A stretch of 64,000 nucleotides of DNA, taken from Skeletonema tropicum (Eukaryota > Bacillariophyta > Thalassiosirophyceae > Thalassiosirales > Thalassiosiraceae). Under the pieces are notes generated by a model that saw only the letters and a program-made list of their open reading frames with translations, was not told the origin of the DNA and searched no databases. Shown here one piece after another: positions 11,101 to 19,439 of this stretch (its first letter is position 1; each line of letters begins with the position of its first letter). The stretch spans positions 1,488,001 through 1,552,000 of the forward strand of contig CM074144.1 in the NCBI GenBank assembly GCA_037178625.1, in the 5' to 3' direction. The translations under genes were made by a program, and so were the position numbers.

Positions 11101-11836
11101 TCCGGCATTTGCTTGCAAACTGCACGGATTTTTTGTCTGAACAAAGCCAACTCGAATATGTTTGTGAATCTTTGGGAGTAAGAGCCTTGATTACAACAAA
11201 GTACCATGCTGAATACGCTGGTGAGGGTGTCGAATACTCTTGGGGATTCTCCAAAGCTCTCTACCGAAGACATCCATTAGCTCAAAAGAAAACGACTGCT
11301 GATTTCCTTGCATTGGTCGACAAGTGTATTTCAAGAGAGGTTCTCACTGTGGATCTCATTCGTAAGTTCAGTGCCAGGGCAAGAGGTTACATGGAGACAT
11401 ATAAGATGTTGGAGATTGAGGCAAAGAATACCAAGGAGACAGAAGGTAATTCAAGTGAGGATGCACCCATTCCGCACAAGAGAATTGAAACGCTGAAGAA
11501 GGTTTTGAAATGTCATCGTGCTGCTATTGACTTTGACAAATCTTTCATTATGAAAACTGTCTACGCAAAAGACTTTGATTTCAAGAATGATTTGCTCAAG
11601 AAGGAAGAGAAGCTCAACTTTAGTCTCAGAGTAAAACGAGAGAATACGAAGGTGGAAGCGACGGCAAAGAAGAAATAAACATAGGACAATGTTCATTTAT
11701 GTCTCTTGGTGGAATATGGCATACGAGGCATTATTTACCATGGTCCGGTTGTTGTTCGCAATTGATAAAGACGGAACTTTTACGGGTAGAGTAGCTCCCC
11801 AGTTAAGGGGCTTTCAGTACGTTTGTACGTAGGAAT
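8110..11836 (+). mobile_element. DDE DNA transposon with ATTCCTACGTA terminal repeats
   Basis: ATTCCTACGTA at 8110-8120 and its exact reverse complement TACGTAGGAAT at 11826-11836 bracket a single long ORF with transposase motifs. The inverted match is only 11 bases. No clear target-site duplication is visible (left flank gtttcga, right flank aaaaatt). The right end lies 116 bases upstream of the galectin-RRM gene. Confidence 0.6.
8349..11678 (+). CDS. Putative DDE transposase
   Basis: An uninterrupted 1109-residue ORF. The N-terminal half has a basic, Lys-rich stretch (about 155-190) and an acidic Asp/Asn-rich run (about 205-240). The C-terminal half has the layout of a DDE transposase: Asp590 in IFGQDEAIF, Asp721 in FLFDSSSGH, and Glu962 in GEGVEYSWGFSK. 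Between them are blocks seen in large eukaryotic DDE transposases: a PKTVGAGIMIS block, GYWTG, and KGLLQIAYERGW before a Cys/Gln-rich segment. I cannot place it confidently in a named superfamily. The open frame and matching terminal repeats suggest an autonomous or recently active copy. The role is inferred from motif order only. Confidence 0.72.
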   Translation: MNDGNTLFEYLFTRLISKSDTYRGRWICDQSLVEILHRHYTNVDKDNTLRNKLVQRLNKAAGPFNSSNVHKIYHKNFTTSCPFNSSLRRMVHYYYFGKGEKVPNEPIRAAELLCTEIEHIQSYSATNNRQRSCNKPEQVSFPDDGCAGKKKNKNNENKRKEATKSSAAAPITPTPQKRTRRSQRLVEQQQSPLVPFVTNVGRLEDENNQVDDEDEDEDDDNNNSSGDIDGDNSSNNQTPNIIWQSPEAAALFGFDEGADVYNGLVQLVESLTLVGQSANGYEEAGVIDLHEDSKLTKHALFDLRNKCLYLRVAYSIALAEYRVGFPFQACCDKAARLLNDLTLFNAATGRTIMNWNRIFRVNHQFPNPNPYVANGIKRKPTLFEVFPTAAVDVSNFILDHLEHFSVELLREHFNTTMIKQLNEEVKTNINFTEDSEEFQLVDRYLKNPPSYSTVGRWVGYLGFKREVSKKCYYVDGHEYAEQIEHRSRLTDEYLSVLEPRSHRWVHLSQTEFDDLKTALEDDKDGEKAKDMLDKVAYKFKGVDEKVYFEFHVDKHVRLQKIANDKYGAFGGRVSIRKKAEDKPVIIFGQDEAIFNAFLSRTHQWVDPNGRRAIMPKTVGAGIMISAFQSRELGWGIPITEDQLKEINAARANQEYFDKAAAIAVNGNTKKQPLESSPGILKFAYGKNGYWTGNHTILQTEDIIDCVKVILGDEYEYVFLFDSSSGHAKKRVDGLDAKEMNKNWHSTPSQARNTKIERQEEFVGPYYDASNPAMVTIGQEQTMNFTSEDVGPFWLTAEERERQRHDREVEIPEDKRKERHKVKKELISELMDTEWGKKEGEIRLWKMTHAELAKMAQASSIDIKITPTTKMIYGWEGKGKGLLQIAYERGWIDIATFRKGSYQVMKYDDEGNLVPELSLRHLLANCTDFLSEQSQLEYVCESLGVRALITTKYHAEYAGEGVEYSWGFSKALYRRHPLAQKKTTADFLALVDKCISREVLTVDLIRKFSARARGYMETYKMLEIEAKNTKETEGNSSEDAPIPHKRIETLKKVLKCHRAAIDFDKSFIMKTVYAKDFDFKNDLLKKEEKLNFSLRVKRENTKVEATAKKK

Positions 11837-11951
11837 AAAAATTCTGCGATTATCCGCCAAGATTTGCTAACAGCTGTATGTATATAGCATGGGCCTTTGA
11901 CACATAGGAGTAACCAAACTACACAAAACGACACAAAATGACATAAAAACC

Positions 11952-13796
11952 ATGTCGAATGTTGACTATGCACATAATATATATGATATGATGACGTCCA
12001 CAAACACCAACAACCCAGCAGCAGCAGCAGCACCAACCATCCCCCCAACCCTAAGCCACCTCGCCCCCCTCACCAAAAACGAACTCCTCCTCCTCTCAAC
12101 ATACGATCAAATCAAACAGTACGAAAAGATATCCGCGAAATTAAAAGCTACCGAGGCCAAACGTCGACTTGAGGAGGCGGATGAACGATATCGAGCCAAG
12201 GTTCGTGAGAGGGAACGGCTGGAGAATGGTGGTAATGACGATGATGTAGATGAATCCGCAAAGAATAACGACGGGGCAGCAGCAGAAGATCATCATCCAT
12301 ATTACAACAGTAGCAGTGATGATGAGGATGACAATTCGGAAGATGAACAAACCAAACAACAACGCATTCAAAAACAACAGCAGCGACAATTGGAAATCAC
12401 TCAACTACGTGAAGAAATTGAAGCCAAGAGTCAAAAGGAGGCAGAGCGAGATGCTGCCAAGCAAAAAGAGGAGGAGATGAGGAGAGAGTTGTTGGGTCCG
12501 GAGGGGAAGAAGAAGAAAAAGAAGAGGCCGAGGGAGAATGATGAAGGTGGTGATGGTGCGGCTATTATGGCTGAGAATGAAGAGCAAATGAATGATATTA
12601 CTACAAATAATGATTTCATGCAAGAATTTGATGATCATCAGCAACATGAGTATGCAGCTGACACATTCATGGATATGACATCATCATCCCAACCATCCAT
12701 CATATCAGGTCCATCCATCAAAAAGAAACGGATCGAAACCACATCCTTCGACAATACAAATCCATCCACATCTCTCATTGCCAACATTAGCGGCGGGGCA
12801 ACACCCATCCACGACTTTTCATCCAAACTCAAAATGTCCAAAACATCCCTCGATGGATCCATCCTATTCCCACAAACCATCGGAGAAAAGCCATGGAGAC
12901 CACCCACAAACCCCATCAATTTTATGGATGGGTGTTTTGAATTGGACTTGCCCGACTTTGATCCCAACAATCTATCATCCTCCAGTCCCAATAATAATAA
13001 TACAGTGGCGATTAAATTTCATGCACCACAAGAATCATCCCGATTCAGTATCAACATTGCCGCACCAAATCACAATGGGTATGATTCCATCTTGTTCCAT
13101 TTCAATCCACGTCAATTCCAACGGGGGGGACAATTGGTCATTAATAATAAGAAGGAATCGATGTGGGGGAATGATTTGTCCGTGCCTTTGTCAACATTGC
13201 CGTTGGTATTTGGGAAGCAGGCTTGTACGTTGATTGTACAGGTGAATGGAGAGGGGTTTGATGTGTTTGTAGAGGGGGTGCATTGTGCACGATTGGAACA
13301 TCGGATGGCACTGCCAAAGTTCAAGGGACCATTACGACTGCAGTTCCCCGCAAGTGATGATTATGGCAATCCGGAAGATTGGGAGGTATACCGTGTTTGG
13401 TGGGGACACAAGGATTCCATGGCCGGTAAAGATTTGAGCGGCGTGGCGGGTGTCAATGTGTATAGTTCAGTCCACCCCAAGAAATTGTTTGTGAGTGGCC
13501 TACCCAAGATCCATACCGATCCAGAAGTGGACTTGCGTCGTGCGGAAATGGAACGTGCATTTCGAAAGTATGGTGGGCCGAATGGTGTGGTGTTGGTGAG
13601 TGTTCAGAAGGACAGTACCTTTGCGTTTGTGGAGGTGGCAAGTGAACAACAGGCGGATTTGGCATTGGTGGAGATGGCTGGACGGTATAGGGTGAATAAG
13701 GCGAGGAGGACAAAGCATGAGGCACTTATGGAGGAAAGGGCGGCGAAGGAGGCTGCTGAGAAGGGGAATGTTAAGGAGAGTGTTGATTGGGACTAA
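11952..13796 (+). CDS. Galectin-like plus RRM fusion protein
   Basis: A 614-residue single-exon ORF. Residues 1-200 are charged and probably coiled coil, with Glu/Lys/Gln-rich helices and a KKKKKKRPR run at 195 that could be a nuclear signal. Residues 352-486 match the galectin fold: HFNPR at 383-387, a V-x-N block at about 396-399, and WGND at 405-408. In sugar-binding galectins the last block reads WGxExR; here Glu becomes Asp408 and Arg becomes Ser410, so classical galactose binding may be altered or lost. Residues 511-583 are an RNA recognition motif with KLFVSGLP (RNP2-like) and STFAFVEV (RNP1-like). The protein is probably an RNA-binding factor that uses the galectin fold for protein or glycan contacts. 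A decayed copy of the RRM end lies at 24571-24786. Confidence 0.82.
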   Translation: MSNVDYAHNIYDMMTSTNTNNPAAAAAPTIPPTLSHLAPLTKNELLLLSTYDQIKQYEKISAKLKATEAKRRLEEADERYRAKVRERERLENGGNDDDVDESAKNNDGAAAEDHHPYYNSSSDDEDDNSEDEQTKQQRIQKQQQRQLEITQLREEIEAKSQKEAERDAAKQKEEEMRRELLGPEGKKKKKKRPRENDEGGDGAAIMAENEEQMNDITTNNDFMQEFDDHQQHEYAADTFMDMTSSSQPSIISGPSIKKKRIETTSFDNTNPSTSLIANISGGATPIHDFSSKLKMSKTSLDGSILFPQTIGEKPWRPPTNPINFMDGCFELDLPDFDPNNLSSSSPNNNNTVAIKFHAPQESSRFSINIAAPNHNGYDSILFHFNPRQFQRGGQLVINNKKESMWGNDLSVPLSTLPLVFGKQACTLIVQVNGEGFDVFVEGVHCARLEHRMALPKFKGPLRLQFPASDDYGNPEDWEVYRVWWGHKDSMAGKDLSGVAGVNVYSSVHPKKLFVSGLPKIHTDPEVDLRRAEMERAFRKYGGPNGVVLVSVQKDSTFAFVEVASEQQADLALVEMAGRYRVNKARRTKHEALMEERAAKEAAEKGNVKESVDWD

Positions 13797-14595
13797 TAAT
13801 ATTATGATGAGTTAAACGCCAAGCGCAATCCAGTAGCAGTAGAAGCTGATGACTTCCTACCTGCAGACTATTCCCCAGAAATATAAACGAATTGTATGCA
13901 TCTCACTTACGCTCAGAAATACCAGTGCCACAAATTCATAGTCCCGGGGTCAATATCAATAATTCCTGGGGTAGCTCGCTCTCTCTAGAGAGAGAGAGAG
14001 GCCTACAATACCTCTCTTAGTAGCTGAGAGAGCAAGGCCTATTTAGCTATCAGGCCACAAGGCCACAAGTAAGTGGAGCAGATGATTATGTATGTGCATG
14101 TATGGAGTATTCCTCCGAACAGATTCTGTGCATTCTTTTTTAGCTACTTCTTATTGTAGGCCACAAGGCCACAAGTTTGTGGGAGCAGTTGATAATGTGC
14201 ATGATGTGCATGTATGGAGTATTCCTCCGAACAGATTCTGTGCATTCTTTTGAGGGATAGGCCTTGCTAAATACTTAAAGGGATAGGATAGAGGGTGAAG
14301 ATTGAAGATAGAGTATCATCTAACCAAGGCGTTCGTTTTCCAATCCGTCGACCAATTCATACACCCAGCAGGCCCGCACAGGCTACTTCAAATAATAATA
14401 AGTAATCTATTGGAGTAAGTACGAAGGTTCGCAAGCGGGGTTCGCAAGCCGTTGGTGTATGCAGTTTTAGGGTAGGCCGGGGGTGCCGGTCTGAGCGAGT
14501 TCTCATGCAGAATGAGATGCTGCTTTGAGCTTCTCAGCATTCTGTGTCATCTGTTCATAATTCTACTCAACTCACATCGCAACATCAAAATAATC
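13797..14595 (+). other. Intergenic interval with short tandem duplication
   Basis: No gene is visible. A GA-rich palindrome (ctctctctagagagagagag) lies at 13980-14000. A unit of about 90 bases occurs twice, at about 14052-14139 and 14157-14250; both hold the run ggagtattcctccgaacag followed by attctgtgcattcttt. This block is part of the segmental duplication and appears shortened in the other copy. Confidence 0.6.
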
Positions 14596-15090
14596 ATGAC
14601 CGATCTTATCGTACCCTTCCCACGCCAACGCCAACGTCAGTGCCAACGCAATCAACTCAAACATCGTAAAGTACAGTTTGCTGAGACAGCACAGCTACAC
14701 ATATACGAGCCCCACAACATCGCTCGCCGGGAGCTCTGGTTCACCAAAACAGAATATTACCTCATGAAACTGGCTGTCCAGGACGATGTCCTCAAAGTTC
14801 GTGCAGGAAGGACTTCGATCGACACAGCTGCTTCCGATTCCAATGATGATGCCGTGAGAGTGAGTAGTGGCTTTTGGATCGGCATTTCTCATCTACTCAC
14901 ACAATCATGCATCGACCAGGTCAGGACTTGCAGAGCACGATGCACCCAAGCGGTCCTCACAGAGCAGGCAAGACAAGGCCCGTATGGGTTCAACAAATGG
15001 GAGAACATCGCGCTTGCCTCTCTCGCTCAGACAAGGCAGCCCGTACTTAGAGCAAGGAAACTCGCAAAGCTCCACCGAGAAGCCATCTGA
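14596..15090 (+). CDS. Uncharacterised diatom-type protein (KVQFAETA family), copy A
   Basis: A 164-residue protein. The frame is open back to 14512, but the ATG at 14596 is chosen because the paralogue at 26081 starts at the equivalent codon. It begins with an Arg/Gln-rich basic segment, then KVQFAETAQLHIYEP, RRELWFTKTEYYLMKL, and a helical Arg-rich end (CRARCTQAVLTEQ, ASLAQTRQPVLRARKLA). I recall small diatom proteins of unknown function with the same order of blocks: a KVxFxET strand, a W-(Y/F)-(S/T)-x-x-(D/E)-Y/F segment, a Cys/Arg pair, and an Ala/Arg-rich tail. No signal peptide or membrane segment is seen. Differences from copy B are mostly conservative, suggesting both remain under selection. 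Confidence 0.72.
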   Translation: MTDLIVPFPRQRQRQCQRNQLKHRKVQFAETAQLHIYEPHNIARRELWFTKTEYYLMKLAVQDDVLKVRAGRTSIDTAASDSNDDAVRVSSGFWIGISHLLTQSCIDQVRTCRARCTQAVLTEQARQGPYGFNKWENIALASLAQTRQPVLRARKLAKLHREAI

Positions 15091-17173
15091 GGGCGGGGTC
15101 ATGCTGCACAACTCAGGAACTCAGAAGGCTTCCGCTTCCGTCTTTTTGCAAATCAGTTTTGTAGGAGTATGATTTTTGTAGGAGTATGATGTATAATGAT
15201 AAAGATAAAGAAATATGTATCAAGAAATACATCTTCGACACTAGTCGTCTCTATATTTCATGATCGTCGATGAGTTTGCCATAATCTTAATCTTTACATT
15301 TAAATCAATTGATCTTTCTTAGATGTTGTCAGCAATGACTGAAGAACAAAACCGATCGGTGACCTCCAGTTGCGATGTATTCGCAATCGTATTTCTACAA
15401 TTTATATGCTGTGCGTTCTCCCTTTGGATAAATCATCTAAATCATACTCAGACGAAGATGTTGAGCGTACCCATGTTTGCTTCAGGTTCGAGTGGAGCTG
15501 ACTTCGTAAGTAGTATTGTTTCAGAGGTGGCTGGAGGGGCAGCAATCGTCGTCCGTCGTCTCGTTCGTACTTACGACTTACTCTCTGATGACGCCAGGGC
15601 ACAGTTGAAGCAGGCCTTTATACTCTCTCTTTGAATAAATCTATATAGGATAAATCAACTGTGGAATTAGTAAGTACTCAACCTGGCGCACCGGGCTGTT
15701 TGTCATCGAATATCTCAAGCGCAAAGTTACGATTAGATTTTGCAATTGCATGGTTGGTTGCGTAAAAAGAGCGAGGGATTATCCTTAAAGTTATCCTTAA
15801 AAGAAGAGTGAGTACATAGTAAGTCCATTGAATCGGTTGCTGGAGGGGCAGCAATCGTCGTCCGTCGTCTCGTTCGTAATTGGCTGATGACGCCAGGGCA
15901 CAGTTGAAGCAGGCCTATCTCTCTTTTGGGAATGTAAATCTAGGATAAATCAACTGTGGAATTATGTAGTAATTACTCAACCTGGCGCACGCACCGGGCT
16001 GTTTGTCATCGAATATCTCTCAAGCGCGAAGTTACGATTAGATTTGAGGGGAACATCATATTTATCAAGTATTACTTATTTAATAAATTATATAAAACAA
16101 CAACAAATAATGACATAAACTATCTGATATCAAACTCTATCATGCACCGCCAACGCATATAAGTCTTCTATTGACTATATATGATGTATCTTACACGGTC
16201 AATCACTCATATGCAGTTATTGGCTCCTTACAAAGTTGATCATTGCATACACTCTGGCTAGAAAAATAAATTACCTCTCACTGATAAAATGTGCTTGATC
16301 ATGTACTAGTTGATGTTTGTGAACAGCTCAGGTGGCAAAAGTTGTCCCTCATACACCGCATATCGATTGGATGCGAGGAAAGCCTCTCCTTAGATGTTTA
16401 TCACCACGCAAACGTCCGTGGGAGTGGTGAAGGGAGATAAAAGTTGTGGATTTTATGCCGTCGATGGCGACGTTATTTTCTTCATTTTCGATCAATCAAC
16501 TGAGTATTGCCGTCGTGGTCGCTTAGATGATGATGTATAAGATCGGATAAGCTGAGTATCATGGGTGTTTTTATTGGTTGTGCATAACTGTGGCCATAGG
16601 CTAGGAGTGAAGGACATCATGGTGAGTGTGTAGAAGATGACATCATTCGGAGGGTGGATTTGAGTGGTACCGTTTAGCGAATTTGAGGTTACGATAGGAA
16701 TCGTCCCTCTAGCTACGTCCAAAATAGCGATTTGTACGTAGGAATAGTAGTACGAATTACTTGTGTTCGACCTTAACTCTTTCTCGCGCAAAGCGACAAG
16801 AGGGTTTTTTTGTGTTCGCTAACGAAATAAAGTGCTAACAAAAATTGTCTCCAAAAAACTCACTATTGGCATCGCGTTTAGCATGTTATGTGATCAATTT
16901 GAACGACCAGACAAGGTGGAATCGATTCGAGCATGTCTTCTTCTAACAGAAAATAATCAATCTATAGTTTATACTCACATTATTGACCTCGGCCTAATAA
17001 GTTTCCTACCTCACATAAATTGGCCAAATTTGCATATTCGCTAGTGATTTTGAGGAAATGAAAAGTACAACACTTTGGTGCAATAGTGTTCAATGATGAA
17101 AAAGGCTATAAACCGCGGTCAAACTGGAGCCGAACTACAAATTTCATGTAAATTCCGAGTATCTTCACGCATA
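15091..17173 (+). other. Gene-poor interval with a partial tandem repeat
   Basis: A weak ORF lies at 15458-15634. A segment from about 15529 to 15745 (ctggaggggcagcaatcg to gttacgattagattt) is repeated in diverged form at about 15837-16046, so copy A of the segmental duplication contains an extra internal duplication. An exact TACGTAGGAAT motif lies at 16735-16745. From 16050 to 17173 I see no supported gene. Confidence 0.6.
15458..15634 (+). CDS. Small ORF of doubtful coding status
   Basis: 58 codons (MLSVPMFASGSSG ... DDARAQLKQAFILSL). The frame is conserved in the other copy of the segmental duplication at 26892-27086, but there the ATG has become TTG and the stop is displaced. A third partial copy at 15837 is broken after about 13 codons. 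Conserved reading frame between two copies favours coding slightly; loss of the start argues against it. Confidence 0.25.
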   Translation: MLSVPMFASGSSGADFVSSIVSEVAGGAAIVVRRLVRTYDLLSDDARAQLKQAFILSL

Positions 17174-17738
17174 CTCCCTCTGTCCCACAAAAAAGTATAC
17201 TTTCGAATTAATTTGGCTTAAATTTCATCAATTTTCGTCGAGGGATTTGCTATCGCACACCGTTGGAAAGCTAATATTTCACGGAGGTTGGAGGTTGTTA
17301 AGAGTGTTTTTTTCTTAAAATCCGGTAAAAAGTGGAACTGGGCCTTGACTTTGCCTCTCAATTACTCGCCCCACACTCCACCTACAGCAAAAGCGACCGC
17401 AGATTATTAAATGGGCGGTCCGCCTATTGTTAATCACTAACTTAACTAATGGATTTGGCCAACAATAGCAATCTCGAATTTTGGGCCTATAGTGGCGTGT
17501 ACGTGCCCATGCGACCTGAGTGCCGGTTCCAGATTCTGCGATTTCTACAGGTTTCTTAGAAAAAAACACTCTTAAGCGGATTAACCTTAAATTTAACACT
17601 AATGAAAAACGATGTGTGGATGAGGGCCTCTCGGACATTTTGTGTAGGAATTCACGTAGGAATAAGTAGATAATTGGTATCTTTTTTGTGGGACTACGAT
17701 TAACTTCAAATGTATACTTTTTTGTGGGACAGAGGGAG
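17174..17738 (+). mobile_element. Stowaway-like MITE (565 bp)
   Basis: CTCCCTCTGTCCCACAAAAA at the left end is matched by its inverted complement TTTTTGTGGGACAGAGGGAG at the right end, and both ends are flanked by TA (17172-17173 and 17739-17740). These are the hallmarks of Tc1/mariner-derived Stowaway elements. A second inverted pair lies inside (aagagtgttttttt near 17300 and aaaaaaacactctt near 17561). No ORF of note. A relative of 1.7 kb lies at 28980-30697. Confidence 0.88.
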
Positions 17739-18035
17739 TACGTTACAACTTTCCTAGGTACGTGCTTTACAACTTTCCTAGAGTAGGTAGCTACAAACCT
17801 TATGTAGCCGGTGTTTTTTTGTTAGTGATTTTCACATAGATTTTGACACCCGTGATGCAGCAATACCCTTTCTATCGGCTATCTCAACAGATCGACTAAT
17901 GCGGCAGTTGGGACCAACCAAACAGCAAAGACATTTTGGGAAGGCGTCCAACATAGTATTGTCTCCTAGTCATCCAGGCAAATAAAACCAACCCTAACAA
18001 AAAATTTCCTGTCAAGACAACGAAGCAGCAACAAA

Positions 18036-18608
18036 ATGCTTGGAAGCGCATCATTCGTGACTGTAACAAGTTTACATTACATTCATCTGTCGGCAGAACC
18101 CCATAGTGATCGCGATGATGACTTGTACTATAAAAGGATGAGTGTACTTTTCCATAATCAAAGCAACAATAGCTTCAGCGACGCGTATTTTGCCGTGTAC
18201 AGATATCTCCGTGAACAGCCGAAGTGGAGGGAGAAGAATTCCGAAGCAGTAGGTAGTGGCATTGATGAGAAAGACTCAAATAGCTTTTCTGCGGTAACAA
18301 CATCAGCAGCAGCAAGCAAGAAGCGCCCTCCTGGCCAAGATGCCACCAAGATGGAAAGAAATGTGAAGCGGGCGGCCACTACTGTTGCCAAAAACATCAG
18401 TGCTGAATTACAGAAGAACAATGAGCTGCAAGAGAGACTTCTTACAAACTTAGGAAGGCACGGGGGACACAAGGGGCAGCGACTGAGATTGATATGATAA
18501 AATACGCGTCATCGTCTATGATTCGGCAAGCGTACGCGGATGCAAGGGCAAATCAGCTGCTGTGTAAAGCGAATGCTGACGAGAAAAGGGCGGAGCTGGA
18601 GGTGATCT
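18036..18608 (+). pseudogene. Frameshifted gene resembling transposon/NAM-associated DNA-binding proteins
   Basis: The frame at 18036-18497 gives a product with KKRPPGQDATKMERN followed by a helical segment (KNISAELQKNNELQERLL). This resembles the C-terminal region of NAM-associated or Myb/SANT-like proteins encoded by PIF/Harbinger elements. After about 18460 the sensible reading continues in another frame (HKGAATEIDMIKYASS ... ANADEKRAELEVI, ending at 18608), so a one-base indel seems to have broken the gene. No transposase lies beside it. Confidence 0.5.
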
Positions 18609-18792
18609 AAGTGACGGCTGAACTAGCAAAGGCGAAGACGCCATGATGACTGATGAAGATGAGGCATCAGACGTTCGAGAAGATGATCGCGTCGACCATC
18701 AAGATCTCGCACAAGAGCATCGCGAAGGACTCGCAGCTGGTTCTCCCTTTAAAAATGAAGATGAAATGCAAGATGATGAGAAAAGAAGACGA

Positions 18793-19062
18793 TGATAGGG
18801 AGCCACAAGACATACATTCAATTGATGCAGAAGATGCCCAAGCAGCAGTTGCGTCTGCTACTCCTGAAGGGGCATGCGCTAACAGGAGTGATGAGGATTC
18901 TTTATGGTCTCTAGACTCCGAGAAGCCATCAGTTGAACTCAGAGTAGGCGGCAAGATCCAATACTTTGAACATGCTCACGTCGGCAACCCAGAGTGGTTG
19001 CGTACAACAGAAGTGATAGAAGGAGATCCTTCAAACACTTTTCAGCCACTGACACTCTAGAG
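18793..19062 (+). pseudogene. Fragment of an acidic protein with a VGGKIQYFEHAH-type module
   Basis: The open frame to 19060 ends in LRVGGKIQYFEHAHVGNPEWLRTTEVIEGDP..FQPLTL, then stops; plausible continuation (LELECAHAIRTRAWVI) is found in another frame at 19062-19185. The module resembles an 'L-x-VGD-x-I-x-Y' domain that I recall from diatom and algal transposon-associated ORFs. Upstream of 18790 the sequence shifts frame repeatedly. It is most likely debris of the same decayed element as 18036-18608. Confidence 0.4.
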
Positions 19063-19439
19063 CTAGAGTGTGCTCATGCCATTCGCACAAGAGCTTGGGT
19101 GATATCTCGAAAGTCTCTGGTCCAGACACTTCTTGGCGACCAACGAAAAGTTCAATGCAAAGCAAGTTATCCGGCACCCAACGCCTAATTCACACGTTTT
19201 TCTATCATGAGTTGGTCTTTCTTCTTTTCAAGTCGTAGTTATACCAACGTAGGAATTAATACATGAATGAAATCGATGTCTATCCCTTCACAACAAGAGT
19301 CACTTTTTTGGATTTTGGAGCGATTTCAAACTGTAATTATTTCAAGCCAATGAACAATGATGAATCATCTCCCTTCACACAACTTTTACTTCGCAATCTG
19401 TGCTATGTCTCATTAACACAAACAACACAAGACGACGCA

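Larger units (their letters stand above)
13482..15815 (+). repeat. Segmental duplication, copy A
   Basis: Starts inside the RRM of the galectin-RRM gene, runs through its 3' UTR, the 164-residue gene at 14596-15090 and about 700 bases beyond. The same order recurs at 24571-27248 with many small indels. The shared marker sequences include the TAATAATATTATGATGAG region after the stop codon and the run aaaagaagagtgagtac at the far end. Confidence 0.85.

Noticed and set aside
16492..16791. 99-codon minus-strand ORF
   Set aside because: No conserved features, composition close to random translation, and it spans a repeat motif at 16735.
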